Shown here piece by piece: positions 38,401 to 46,009 of a stretch of DNA of 64,000 nucleotides. The stretch is taken from assembly GCF_002215215.1 (NCBI RefSeq), contig NZ_CP018632.1, positions 3,096,501 to 3,160,500 on the forward strand. Reading direction: 5' to 3'. This DNA is from Granulosicoccus antarcticus IMCC3135. GTDB lineage: Bacteria > Pseudomonadota > Gammaproteobacteria > Granulosicoccales > Granulosicoccaceae. The notes under the pieces were generated by a model. It had not been told where the DNA came from. It searched no databases and worked only from the letters and a program-made list of their open reading frames with translations. How positions within the stretch are numbered: the stretch's first letter is position 1; every line of letters starts with the position of its first letter. The translations under genes and the position numbers were made by a program.

Positions 38401-39001
38401 TGTGATTGATGTGGATGACGTAGCGGATGTCACGGATACTCCGGATGTGCCAGATGTTCCGGATGTGCCGGATGTGCCGGATGTGCCGGATGTGCCGGAT
38501 GTGCCGGATGTGCCCGATGTGCCCGATGTGCCCGATGTGCCAGATGTGCCAGATGTGCCAGATGTGCCAGATGTGCCAGATGTGCCGGATGTGCCAGATG
38601 TGCCAGATGTGCCGAATGTGCCGAATGTGCCGAATGTGCCGAATGTGCCAGATGTGCCAGATGTGCCAGATGTGCCCGATGTGCCGAATGTGCCAGATGT
38701 GCCAGATGTGCCAGATGTGCCAGATGTGCCGGATGTGCCGGATGTGCCGGATGTGCCAGATGTGCCAGATGTGCCAGACGTGCCAGATGTGCCAGATGTG
38801 CCAGATGTGCCGGATGTCACCGCCGATACAAGCGTTCCTCCTATTGGCCCCAGTGCTGCGAACGAGGTAACGGAAGGTGGTGGCTCTGAAACTTCAAGCT
38901 CAATAGCCGTTGGAGGCGGCATGACGGGGTTTCTGATTTTATGGCTGCTTTTTGGACAACTTCTATGTCGGAGTTCGAAACTGCGCGCTGAAGTTCAGTA
39001 A
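32459..39001 (+). CDS. Large modular surface protein (CarboxypepD-like, Fn3, TSP3, Calx-beta)
   Basis: I start at ATG 32459, where a signal peptide begins (MRLPILVILAFLVSLFASGA), giving 2180 aa. Modules in order: about four carboxypeptidase regulatory-like beta domains, most of them inside three 561-bp tandem repeats; seven Fn3-like modules of about 90 residues, most carrying a W-x-T/A-x-E-P-T/S strand; a thrombospondin type 3 calcium-binding stretch of DxDxDG repeats near 36545-36840; an HYR-like segment; a Calx-beta-like domain (ISFGVSREVGEGSS) near 37090-37400; another short DxDxDG stretch; a DVP repeat tract; and a C-terminal GGG-TM-basic tail. It is a typical large exported adhesin or scaffold that is probably calcium-dependent. 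The tail resembles GlyGly-CTERM sorting signals processed by rhombosortase; that assignment is inference. Confidence 0.85.
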   Translation: MRLPILVILAFLVSLFASGAQALTLSGTIYGGSSPLPNATINVFGSSSSTAIESQNSSAEGGYSFTLDPGTYRLAIDPPPGSEFGAANVPNITLDGNETRNVALLAQSNTLSGTITLPDGTPVVGGEITIYRQSAPYPGGTRVAKASTDENGGYSISLTPDVYIIGVYASNSNIPGDAGVYSVNRVAENLDLSSDLEKNIVLPYVTVSGTTTDSNGVPVADVEVEIEYTNTPNYGVYGVVTVRSNEQGAYSLLTPAYTYDVMLRHSGVGGEFGTTEYQDVDLNADTTRDFVIERANTLSGTITLPDGTPVVGGEITIYRQSAPYPGGTRVAKASTDENGGYSISLTPDVYIIGVYASNSNIPGDAGVYSVNRVAENLDLSSDLEKNIVLPYVTVSGTTTDSNGVPVADVEVEIEYTNTPNYGVYGVVTVRSNEQGAYSLLTPAYTYDVVLRHSGVGGEFGTTEYQDVDLNADTTRDFVIERANTLSGAITLPDGTPVVGGEITIYRQSAPYPGGTRVAKASTDENGGYSISLTPDVYIIGVYASNSNILGDAGVYSVNRAAENLDLSSDLEKNIVLPYVTVSGTTTDSNGVPVADVEVKVGYANTPNYGVYGVVTARSNDQGAYTFVTPAYSYELLISPPGNSGFATAAIDDVDLTQDTKQDVVLIFDDVTEPEILAGPFINAVNETSAVVEWQTDEPTTAEVSIGGVRVAPSGYRRFHSVPVSGLTSDTVYTASVSSVDKHGNGPVQRNSDEFRTKVLADLTAPTFVAGPVVSVMGPDRVNVQWTTSEPSTSELSFGEVELTQTRSLAGLRSIHEIEIDGLLADTRYGIKVFASDRSSNGPTESEVLNFQTHALLDADAPIIVAGPLLSDITDTEATIIWTTNEPSVSGLTLYDGEHYEVHGDETLTLEHEIRLTGLEADFTYDFTVSATDDSGNGPTLSGKRQFRTQSAPDEQAPVLAVAVTVFATTHHSTQVRWRLDEPSIGVVEYGLSPGALTMFAGKAALSTNQVVHLSDLQKNTRYYFRVRSTDSSGNEWVSDVDSFQTRNKRDKHNPRFTEVPVVTGRNKSAVTLAWSGNEPTSAVIEYEGETGLLRHTLPELAVNHQVTLAGLKANREYQFAVELSDSQGNELVFNSRASGLRSRALPVTDSRLLDDEAITGFSTATEADLISPLFVDAPSIVAASSDRVLLRWRTDEPSTAALNFGKAGLPADSALARLDYRTEHLMVLSNLQSGISYDLSIEAVDMSGNVSSTSLSGFTSSGQADDMTPELTEQPSVDSVYDSEATISWQAGEYSIATATCTSAIDGASWSASAQEWAMAGQLTVDGLSSGSDYECHIRLVDLAGNQHVSENVSFVTSGLSPDEDGDGLTNAEEIVIGTDASNSDSDGDGVVDGIDHFPLDSEESRDTDNDGEGDNADIDDDGDTLPDTYEIANGLLPLDSSDASADADGDGWSNLTEYSQGTEVTQDDNPPDIIVPAYLVTESTGAMTDVDVGVAMAIDAADGPLSVALDNSGPYIPGRHVLTWSAVDTAGNSSEEQQIIDVLPIISFGVSREVGEGSSTYIDVMLNGQPVSYPVTVAFDVLGTAVEGVDYQLSNDNRFFTIEQGLGARIGIETFVDTEQEGDEVVEIVFGAIENAVSGVNDIYQMTIREENLPPSVSISFEQAGRAVSVVTATGGMVNVTASITDGNPGDSHTFDWMLTDADLQGEGIAGDASFVFDPSFLNERLYRLNVRIVDNGEPALAAAGANAIVVKSVAPELAAVSDSDADGIDDSLEGMADDDGDRIPDYLDSATIANLMPVAMNERLLQGEPGVSLRLGLAAFAAGQTGARIGVRTQDEVPDEGESALPVAESEFDYPGGVFDFEIAGVEPGAASSIVIPLDAVISAGAEYRKYSVTNGWSRFLEINGNRVSSAAGGESCPAPGDIAFTPGLTAGHRCVQLTIVDGGPNDADGVADGVVQDPGGVAVPASVANEPDGSDGGDVIDVDDVADVTDTPDVPDVPDVPDVPDVPDVPDVPDVPDVPDVPDVPDVPDVPDVPDVPDVPDVPDVPDVPNVPNVPNVPNVPDVPDVPDVPDVPNVPDVPDVPDVPDVPDVPDVPDVPDVPDVPDVPDVPDVPDVPDVTADTSVPPIGPSAANEVTEGGGSETSSSIAVGGGMTGFLILWLLFGQLLCRSSKLRAEVQ
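32783..34465 (+). repeat. Three tandem 561-bp in-frame repeats
   Basis: The units start at 32783, 33344 and 33905 (187 codons each), each opening with AATACACT-type sequence coding N-T-L-S-G. Copies 1 and 2 differ at only a few bases over the full unit. Copy 3 has more substitutions and diverges in its last third. Each unit encodes two regulatory-like beta domains. Near identity points to recent duplication or gene conversion. Confidence 0.95.
38444..38818 (+). repeat. DVP-coding 9-bp minisatellite
   Basis: About 41 uninterrupted units of GATGTGCCN, coding Asp-Val-Pro, with five Asn-Val-Pro variants. The third base of the proline codon alternates in blocks (CCG, CCC, CCA), showing local expansion of sub-blocks. 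The tract stays in frame whatever its unit number. It forms a rigid acidic stalk just before the C-terminal anchor. Long frames on the other strand and in another plus frame here are artefacts of the repeat. Confidence 0.97.
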
Positions 39002-39039
39002 CTCATGGCTTCCGAACGCGTCTGGCACCGCCACGACGC

Positions 39040-39110
39040 GTTCGGCCTGCGCTACGAAATCCGTCTAGATTGAAATTGAGGGCAATCAGGTTCAGCAACT
39101 GAGAGGCTCT
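39040..39110 (-). pseudogene. Possible IS1380 transposase scrap
   Basis: The minus strand reads S-Q-L-L-N-L-I-A-L-N-F-N, like the W-Q-L-L-N-L-M-A-F-N-I-N block near the C-terminus of IS1380 transposases. Only this short match survives beside the IS66 end. Confidence 0.25.
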
Positions 39111-39194
39111 GAGTATCACCCTATCTCTTGATCGACCCACTAGTGCTAGAAGGAAGGTAAGCGATCCATCACGCCCAGTCCTATCCTGTAACGA

Positions 39195-41459
39195 TTAAGG
39201 AGGATTTTTTTGTACAGGACTCGGTTGGCTGTGGTAAAGCGTCGCAGCCTGTTCCACGCTCAGCTGCCAGGGCAGTAACGCCTCGATGTCTTCCAGCGAC
39301 TGGGCATTGGGTATTTGCGCCAATACCGCTGTCATGTAATGCAACGGGTTGTGGTTACTGGCTTTTGCGCTTTCCAAAAGGCTGTAAATCATCGCACTTG
39401 AGGCTGCACCGGCCGGTGTATCTGAGAACATGAAATTTTTACGAGCCAACGCCACCGTTTTGGCCACGTGCTCGGTGAGTATGTTCGATATCGGCAATCG
39501 CCCGTCATCACAATAGCGACGCAGGCCAGCCTCGTGTTTGATCAGGTAGTTGAGCGCCGTGCGTGTCTTGGCGTGCCGCACCCCTAGTGTCTGAACCTGC
39601 TTCGCCCACTCCATGAACGTGTCCCAGATCGGCACCGCCTCTCGCTGACGTTTTTCCAATCGGTATTGGGGTGGCAACTCAAGGATTTCCTTCTCAAGTT
39701 TGTAGAGCTGCTTGTAGAAGGCGATAGCCTTCGTCGCTACCCACTCCTCGCTTGTTTCATTCTTCTTGCGTTTGGGGGCGTTGCGCCCGGCCTCGACAAA
39801 CTTACGTCTCGAATGTGAGTTATCAGGAGCACAAGATAATGACCACTATCTGGAGTCGTTTTTTATCACGAGCTGTGAAGAAAAGAACATCAGATTAGGA
39901 TGTAATTGAGTTTTTCACTCAAGATAAAAACCATCTTTTAGTGATACCGGAAAGATGAAAACACCTGGCTTCAAGCTCCATGCAGTTTTCTTCACTGACT
40001 CTATTCCTGCTGTTTCCCAGAACGAACCGACGCAACAGGTTTCCATTGTCAGGTTCGTCGTAATGTCTCTGCTAGTTGTACTGGCACTGGCATTACCTAC
40101 ATCACAACGGATGACGGTAGTATCTACGCCGATAGGAGAAGTGCCACTGAGCAACTATGCCTTGTCGCGTGGGGTGAGGTTTGATTGATGGCCTTTTTTA
40201 CTTTCCGCCGTTACACATCGCCCAAGAATGTTGGCGACGCCATCGCGGGACCAAGGCTGCCCTAGGGCGTTGAAAAACAGTATATTCTTGGGCTCACCTA
40301 AGCACACATGCTGCCATTGGTTCTGGTTTTATCTTGACGAAATTGCGAGTTATACGTTATTCACTAAGGCTTAAAGGCTTGTCACTCGTGATAAAAAACG
40401 ACTCCAGATAGTGGTCATTACAAAGGACGGTTACCAGTTCATTCTTGCTAACAATGGCATTGAAGCTCGGTGCCGCATCGACAACCAGATAGCCTTTGAA
40501 TTCTTCGAGTAGCATCGAAGCCACAGCCGAGCCCTTGGACACGTTGTAATCCAGTAGCACCACCGGTGTCTCTGGGGCACCACCGCGCCGGATCCACAAT
40601 GCACTACGACTACTAGCTGATCGTCCATCCTCCTTGAGCACCTGGATACCGGTGTCGTCGGACATGGCGATGTCGTAGGCGAAGAACACCTCCTGCATCA
40701 GGTTGTATAGCGGCTGGAGCAAGGAGGCCCTGTCGATCAACCAGCGGGCCAGCTTCGAGCGCGACAGATCCAGCCCCTCACGGGCCCAGATCTTCTCCTG
40801 GCGATACAGGGGCAAGCAATCCAGGAGTTTTGCCACCATGGTGTAGGCCAGAATCGAGGGGCTGGCCTGTGAGCCTGGCAAGGGTTGCAACGGCATCAAC
40901 GCGGTTTTTACGCCACACTCCTTGCATTCACAGGCGTACTTGATCTTCACGTGCTGGATGACAAACTGACGCGCCGGGATCACTCCGATCTGTTCGGTGA
41001 TTTCTTCTCCAATAGGCATCAGCTGGCCACCACACCTGCCATGGCGATGTTCCTCGTCCAGTTCGTGCGTGACACGGACACGCTCCAGATGATCGGGCAG
41101 CACACGACGTGGACGCGGCTTTGCCGGGTTGGCAGGCGGCGCTTTGTCAGGAGCGTCGGGATTGGCCGCATCGTCTGCATCGGTAGCCGAATCACTCACC
41201 GGCTCATCTGTATTGTCCAGCTCCTCCTCAAGCGTTGCTTGCATGGCCGCAAGCTCCGCCTCGTTGAATAAACTCAGATCAGCTTGACCGGGGTGCTTTT
41301 CCGAGGAACGCCCCAATGACGCTGGGCCAGTTGAGCAATCACCTGCTCCAGCTTGTCGATCATGCGTATTTTACCGGCAAGATCACGCTCGGCGACAATG
41401 AGCCTCTCGCGCAATTGCTCGATGTCATTGATGTCGCTTGGGGGAGGTAGGGTGTTCAC
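39195..41459 (-). pseudogene. tnpC: IS66 transposase TnpC, frameshifted and split
   Basis: The N-terminal piece (41459 to about 41310) ends in AQRHWGVPRKST. In another frame the protein resumes with GRSSEKHPGQADLSLFNEAE, so one indel lies near 41310. It then runs through the zinc-finger-like CECKECG part and the DDE core (MSDDTGIQVL, YLVVDAAPSF) until the nested element at about 40420. The C-terminal part resumes at about 39836 with NSHSRRKFVEAGRNAPKRK and ends with FMFSDTPAGAASSAMIYSLLE, the IS66 C-terminal signature. Frameshift plus insertion make it non-functional. Confidence 0.85.
39838..40419. mobile_element. 0.58-kb inverted-repeat element (MITE-like) in tnpC
   Basis: Two near-perfect inverted repeats of about 35 bp bound the insertion: one begins AATGACCACTATCTGGAGTC at 39838, its reverse complement ends at 40419. 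TA flanks each side (39836-39837 plus-strand side reads AT/TA; 40419-40420 reads TA), compatible with the TA duplication of IS630/Tc1-mariner-type elements. The interior has no transposase. A 77-codon frame (39955-40188) has one hydrophobic segment and no recognised family. It is non-autonomous and sits precisely inside the IS66 transposase gene. Confidence 0.65.
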
Positions 41460-41507
41460 GCAGACGACAATACTACAAGCCTGAACAGAAGTCAGACACT
41501 CACTTCC

Positions 41508-41867
41508 TCAGAAGTGACGTGCGTATATCTGTTCGCGATGCGGGCGCATTCCATTAAGGTCATACCCATCGAGCAGGTAGTCCAACTGCTCCTGATCCAG
41601 CTCGATAGTCTCGTCATCGCCAAACCAGTCGGGCCAGTGGAAGCGTTGATTCTCCACGCGTTTATACAACAGCCAGTAGCCGTTCAGATGCCAGATGAGT
41701 ATCTTGACACGGCGAGAACAGCGACTGACGAAGACATAGGCAGTCCGGTCAGCAGGGTTCTGATCAAGCTCGGCGGCAACCAGTTCTGATAAGCCATCTA
41801 TTTGCTTACGCATGTCGACGGGGTGGCGATACACCAGCACACGCTCGGGCAACCAACGCGCACTCAC
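41508..41867 (-). CDS. tnpB: IS66 accessory protein TnpB
   Basis: About 119 aa from the GTG at 41867, which overlaps the tnpA stop (GTGA). It carries the IS66 Orf2 signature: VYRHPVDMRKQIDGLSELV, YVFVSRCSRRVKILIWHLNGYWLLYKRVE and FHWPDW. IS66 transposition needs this small protein with TnpA and TnpC; its biochemical role is not known. The frame is intact, unlike tnpC. A longer frame to 41924 would only read into tnpA. Confidence 0.88.
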   Translation of the reverse strand: MSARWLPERVLVYRHPVDMRKQIDGLSELVAAELDQNPADRTAYVFVSRCSRRVKILIWHLNGYWLLYKRVENQRFHWPDWFGDDETIELDQEQLDYLLDGYDLNGMRPHREQIYARHF

Positions 41868-42220
41868 GATCGAGCCTCCCGAGTCAGGCGAATGATGGCT
41901 TCGATACCGACGCTGGCACTGCACTGCAGACGAACGTCCTGTCCTATGTGAAGAATCACATCTTCACAAACGTGTTGATCAAGCATGGCAGTGGCCTTTC
42001 GTTGCACCGGGCGAAAGGCTGACGCTTTCACCTCGCTCTTCTTGCTTCGTGGTGCACGGCGGGTACCAGCGAACTTATCACTACGTCGATAGTGTCGTGC
42101 AAATACAAATCGGGACAAGCCCTCGCGTTCGCAGAATGTGCTCTGCGTAAGTCCCGAGACAAGAAACTGGTCAATCCAGGCATCCCATTCGGCGGCGGTG
42201 AACTTGGGTGATGATGGCAT
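41864..42220 (-). CDS. tnpA: IS66 accessory protein TnpA
   Basis: A 118-aa protein with the IS66 TnpA layout: an N-terminal helix-turn-helix (WDAWIDQFLVSGLTQSTFCEREGLSRFVFARHYRR), then a basic linker and a C-terminal strand-rich end (DVRLQCSASVGIEAIIRLTREA). It is the first gene of the element, translationally coupled to tnpB, and probably binds DNA. The frame is intact. Confidence 0.82.
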   Translation of the reverse strand: MPSSPKFTAAEWDAWIDQFLVSGLTQSTFCEREGLSRFVFARHYRRSDKFAGTRRAPRSKKSEVKASAFRPVQRKATAMLDQHVCEDVILHIGQDVRLQCSASVGIEAIIRLTREARS

Positions 42221-42349
42221 AGCGGAAGATCCTGACGATGTGAGATGGAATCGTCAGGATCGGCATGTCGATTGGCCTTGTCACCATGGGCGCTATGGTG
42301 CGTTTACGAAGGAAGTAGTGCTCATGTTCTGCACAAGTTATTTTGTTAC

Positions 42350-42563
42350 AGGCTCTAACTTGCGCTCGATACTGAAAGTCGGAAGATGTGTAGAACGCGT
42401 ACAGAAAGTCGGGCAGGCTGGCGCTGGACTCGATGCGTGTCAAATAGCAATCACAGTAATTGGATACCGTGCCGGCATCCGGTGCTTCGGCGTAGGCTGC
42501 CAATAGCGAGCCTGCGGGAATGTCGCTGGGACCGGTACGGCGCGAAGCCATGCGGTGTCTCAT
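42350..42563 (-). pseudogene. MOSC-operon partner truncated by IS66
   Basis: The frame starts ATG at 42563, overlapping the MOSC stop (ATGA). It runs about 70 codons (SRRTGPSDIPAGSLLAAYAE, then LPDFLYAFYTSSDFQ) before entering the IS66 end near 42349. The pattern of an acidic-aromatic block followed by AFY-x-S-x-x-F recalls small uncharacterised proteins of the DUF2867 kind, but I am not sure. The rest of the gene is not found on the other side of the element. Confidence 0.5.
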
Positions 42564-43333
42564 GCCAACTCGACAACACTTCCAACAGAGAGCACACCGC
42601 CTTGCACCACCTCGGCATAGACACCCATATCCATATGGCTGTAGTGTTCGCGCAGTAGTCGGGGCGTTTTCATATCACGCTCACCGGTTTCCAGATTGAC
42701 CTCTGTTGCCGGGCATCGCCTCGTGCGCCTCACGATTTTCAGTCGAGCTGACCCCACGGTGATTTCCTGCCCCACCATGTCCAGTTCGGAAAAGGGCGAC
42801 AAGCCTGATAGTTGGACGTTACCTCGAAACCGTCTTGGATCGACAGCCTGACCGATGGCCTTTTCAAAGGCCTCCACACTGTCCTGGTTGATGATGGACA
42901 CCGCGTTCATCATCTCGACAGAATCCACCGACACATCCGTGAAACGGTGAGGGGAGGCCTCAAATAGTTGCGGACTCTCTTCATCTGGCAACGCAAGGTA
43001 CGCTTTCAGAAACTGACTGGCCTCTTGTTTGCCCGCATCAGTGCTGATGTCGAAACAGGCGCTGATATCGGCGGCTGTCAGAACAAGAATACCCGTGTCC
43101 TCGTCATACTCGGTGTCGAGCAGAGCCAGACTGGCATCCCGAGCGAGCATGTAGAATTTACCCTTGGGCAACGGCTTCGGGTTGGCAGGATCAAAGCCGC
43201 TGTTCGGGCGAGCGAAACCGAATTTTCGGTCGCTTGGAAAACCCTGGCCGGTGGCGAGTGTCACGCTGTCAAGCAGCTGGCCACTCAGGCCCTTTATTGG
43301 GAATCGGGTTAACGCTTCAATCTTTATTGCCAT
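42560..43333 (-). CDS. MOSC domain protein
   Basis: A 257-aa protein with an N-terminal MOSC_N-like beta barrel (IKIEALTRFPIKGLSGQLLD, then GFPSDRKFGFARP). The C-terminal MOSC domain includes VSIINQDSVEAFEKAIGQAVDPRRFRGNV and the ending RRCPATEVNLETGERD with the conserved cysteine. MOSC proteins bind or transfer sulfur from the molybdenum cofactor; free-standing ones such as YiiM or YcbX handle N-hydroxylated substrates. The substrate here is unknown. Its stop overlaps the start of a second gene now cut by IS66. Confidence 0.88.
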   Translation of the reverse strand: MAIKIEALTRFPIKGLSGQLLDSVTLATGQGFPSDRKFGFARPNSGFDPANPKPLPKGKFYMLARDASLALLDTEYDEDTGILVLTAADISACFDISTDAGKQEASQFLKAYLALPDEESPQLFEASPHRFTDVSVDSVEMMNAVSIINQDSVEAFEKAIGQAVDPRRFRGNVQLSGLSPFSELDMVGQEITVGSARLKIVRRTRRCPATEVNLETGERDMKTPRLLREHYSHMDMGVYAEVVQGGVLSVGSVVELA

Positions 43334-43560
43334 GGTAGACCGGTCGTTATCTTTACCAGGAGCAAGGGTATCCAGCCAGTAAAATTCAGGGCCGGAGCGG
43401 GTGACAGCAATCGATCTCTGCTGCCGGATGCGATGAGCATATCAGGCACACGCACAGAAGGGCTATCACATGGCTCCGAGTGCACCGCTACGTAGCTCTG
43501 CACTCCGACCTGTCTTCAAGCGATGAGGTTCTCTCATCGGTTCGTAGTATTGCGTCGCGT
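43334..43560. other. Intergenic gap with no visible gene
   Basis: The stretch between the MOSC start and the relic at 43561 shows no gene and no clear terminator. Confidence 0.35.
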
Positions 43561-43641
43561 CACAGCTCCTTGATAGTGGGCAAGCGCCAGTTGGAGTAGC
43601 CAACGAATTCGGACGTCTGTACTGCTTGAGGCTGCACCGGC
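43561..43641 (-). pseudogene. DUF1566 (Lcl-type) C-terminal scrap
   Basis: Directly after the stop of the upstream minus-strand gene the same strand reads FVGYSNWRLPTIKEL and then TGA. GYSxWRLPTxKEL is the hallmark of DUF1566/Lcl domains, but there it lies mid-domain and is followed by more sequence. Here nothing precedes or follows it, so it is a relic. Confidence 0.45.
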
Positions 43642-45600
43642 TTAACGATTCTTCTTGCGGGACTTCTTGGTGGCGGCACGCTGTTTCTTTTTTGTTTTGC
43701 TGTCCACGGGCTTGGGTTTGGTGGCTGAGGGGCCGGGAAGTTCGGGCGGAAAATCAGGCAAGTCGAATGGAAAACCTGTGCCCTCGCTGAGCGCGCTTTT
43801 GCCCATGCCAAACAGGTTTGGATTTTTCATGGCTGCCGCCATTCTGGTGGCCGCATCATCAGTCAGTATGCTCAGGCATCGGTCCGCATGCTCGGACTGA
43901 TAGGCTCGTTTGAGGAAGCTGAAAAAAGCCCGCGCATCGTCGATCATGTTGATCGCTTCGGAGGCTGGCATCATGACCTTCTGAGGGATAATCTCGTAGA
44001 GAATCTGCTCAAGATCTACGGGGCGCAGAGTAGCAACGGTGCAATCCAGGTAGTTGAATGAAAAGCTCATGATCAACGTAGAGACACTCGCAGCAACGTC
44101 GATGGCCTTGGCCTCTGGAGAGGCCTGGTACTTGTCCTGAAGTTCTGTGCTGAGTGCATCATGCAGCTCCCAATCCATTTCATCGCTTGTTCGCTCCATG
44201 GTAATGAGGCGTGCAAAGAGTGAATCAGAGGCTCCGTTTTCATGCATGACTTGTTCGTAGGGGAAAGGTGCTTCAAGCACGATTGTCATGGGGCCCGAGT
44301 CTGTCTGGAGGGTTTGCTCTATTCTTGTCGGTGAGGCGCCAGTGTGCGAGGCGATGAAATCCTTGTTCGATAATGCGTAGACCAGTGAGCGGGCAAGGGT
44401 GTTGAACAGCGTTATATCGCGTGGCGTTATGGGACGCATCGTCCGGCCTTCAGCGGGCGCCATCAGTACGGGGTAGGCCTTGGTATTGGCGACTTTCCAG
44501 CCATGGCTGGAGATATCCTTGCGTATGTCTGCCTCTATCTCTTTCGCCGGATCGAAAGACAGGAACGTGTGAGGGGGGGAGTCCGGTTCCACGCCTCTGC
44601 TCAGTGCATCGTCCATGAGCATGTAGCGCTCGTATTGGACGAGCTGATCGAACAGGAGGATGCCGAAGTGTTGACCCATCTGGCCGATGACCGATAGCGC
44701 TGCGTGCTTCACACCCATAGCCTCGATGCTGACACTGATCAGGCTTTGGTCGTGAGGAATCAGACTCCACGGCTTGGCGCGATACAACAGGGCGGCAGCG
44801 TCAAAGAATTCACCAATGGCCTCAGCACCGGCTCCGGTGGCGGAATACGTCATGGGTTTGCTCAGTGCCATGTCCTTTTGCATGATGGATTGCAGTCTTG
44901 CGAGCTCAGGTGTTGGTGCGCACTCAAAATGGATGGATGGGAATGACGCCTTGAGAATTTCGATGTGTCTGGCATCGCTCATACGAATATGCGAAGGGGC
45001 TCCTGCTGGCCCGATAGCAGGCTCGTTGATCGCCATTTCGAGTTCTTGTGGCAGATCGAGTTCCAGATTCTCCGGGCCCATCAGCTCTATCCTGATGACC
45101 TGGCCAATGTCATTCAGCCACATGAACATCTGAGGACGATAGGGAGCTCCCGGTTCGTCCGTGATGAAGCGAGGGGCGTCAATCAGGCCCCCGATCCACT
45201 CCCGCTTGCGGCCTATCGAGGAGATGCTTGCTGAGCCGCTCTTGTCACTCTGGACCAGTGATAACGGTGTGGGTTCCTGGCGGCTTGTGTCAGGGGATTC
45301 CACTTTTTCCAGAAGTTCAGGGGAAACATTCCATTTCGTGCCGGCATAACTCAAGAGAGTGACCGTCTTTTTGTTGGGTTTGATAACAATCGCCTCTACC
45401 GGCTCGCCGTGCTTGTCCTCGAAGCAGACCCGGTCGCCAGGCTTGAACCGAGCCATATGCGCAGCTCGACTGTCTGCCTGTTGCTGCTTGGCCCGTTCGA
45501 CGATGTAGACATTGATGAGCGATAGATCATGTTCTGTACAGTCGTCGAGAAGCGACTGTATGGCGCTCAGATGTGCAGGTAGTTCAGGTAGTAATGCCAT
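43642..45600 (-). CDS. Uncharacterised 652-aa protein
   Basis: The N-terminus is helical, then residues about 50-95 form a small KOW/Tudor-like beta barrel (FKPGDRVCFEDKHGEPVEAI). From about 140 a domain opens GGLIDAPRFITDEPGAPYRP, resembling DUF6930/DUF7309-type proteins, a match from memory. The C-terminal half (DEMDWELHDALSTELQDKY onward) is helical and ends in a strongly basic tail (KKKQRAATKKSRKKNR) that could bind nucleic acid. There is no signal peptide or TM segment, so it is cytoplasmic. It is not in an obvious operon. The function is unknown. Confidence 0.65.
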   Translation of the reverse strand: MALLPELPAHLSAIQSLLDDCTEHDLSLINVYIVERAKQQQADSRAAHMARFKPGDRVCFEDKHGEPVEAIVIKPNKKTVTLLSYAGTKWNVSPELLEKVESPDTSRQEPTPLSLVQSDKSGSASISSIGRKREWIGGLIDAPRFITDEPGAPYRPQMFMWLNDIGQVIRIELMGPENLELDLPQELEMAINEPAIGPAGAPSHIRMSDARHIEILKASFPSIHFECAPTPELARLQSIMQKDMALSKPMTYSATGAGAEAIGEFFDAAALLYRAKPWSLIPHDQSLISVSIEAMGVKHAALSVIGQMGQHFGILLFDQLVQYERYMLMDDALSRGVEPDSPPHTFLSFDPAKEIEADIRKDISSHGWKVANTKAYPVLMAPAEGRTMRPITPRDITLFNTLARSLVYALSNKDFIASHTGASPTRIEQTLQTDSGPMTIVLEAPFPYEQVMHENGASDSLFARLITMERTSDEMDWELHDALSTELQDKYQASPEAKAIDVAASVSTLIMSFSFNYLDCTVATLRPVDLEQILYEIIPQKVMMPASEAINMIDDARAFFSFLKRAYQSEHADRCLSILTDDAATRMAAAMKNPNLFGMGKSALSEGTGFPFDLPDFPPELPGPSATKPKPVDSKTKKKQRAATKKSRKKNR

Positions 45601-46009
45601 GGGGGAAGCTTGATTAGAATGACGCTACCGACAAGGATACAGGCGATGAGACGAGAACTGAAGTGCTCACTTGGTTCACATCGTCTCACCTGGCAACTGT
45701 GGAATTTTCAGAGGGTAGTGGACTGATGCAGGTCGAGTTCACGCTGGGGAAGCCGACTGCTGGCGAGGCACACACCGAATCAGGGGTGATATTTCCTGAG
45801 ATTTGAGGCGTTTGTTGTCTGATTTTCGATCGCCCTCTGATGCTGGCGCGACGCAGCTTTTGCGCTGAGTGTGATGTACTTCATGGATTTGAACTCGTGC
45901 TGCACTACTGCTGTATACACGACAATAGTGTCAGGTCGCACGCGAGTAGAATGCATGCTGAATCTGAAATGGCTTTAATAGCCTCCAGGTAACAAAGGAT
46001 TGCTTCACT
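45601..46009. other. Intergenic region, nothing recognised
   Basis: About 410 bases between divergent genes. It presumably contains promoters for both but I see no convincing boxes, RNA or small gene. Confidence 0.35.

Larger units (their letters stand above)
39188..42349 (-). mobile_element. IS66-family element, interrupted
   Basis: The element holds tnpA, tnpB and a broken tnpC in IS66 order. Both ends read inward from GTAAC (39188 on the plus strand; 42345-42349 on the minus strand). Beyond the first few bases the terminal repeats are poorly matched, and I see no 8-bp target duplication, so the exact ends are tentative. Removing the 0.58-kb nested insertion leaves about 2.6 kb, the normal IS66 size. 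It truncates the partner gene of the MOSC protein. Confidence 0.65.

Noticed and set aside
38444-38818. CRISPR array
   Set aside because: The units are contiguous 9-bp coding repeats with no spacers. No other array of direct repeats with unique spacers was seen.
38023-38922. Long minus-strand frame rich in Gly-Thr-Ser opposite the DVP tract, and a Met-Cys-rich plus frame at 38427-38870
   Set aside because: Both are products of the 9-bp repeat, which keeps other frames open; they have no start context or domain.
39955-40188. 77-codon frame inside the nested element as a transposase
   Set aside because: Far too short, with one hydrophobic segment and no DDE motif.
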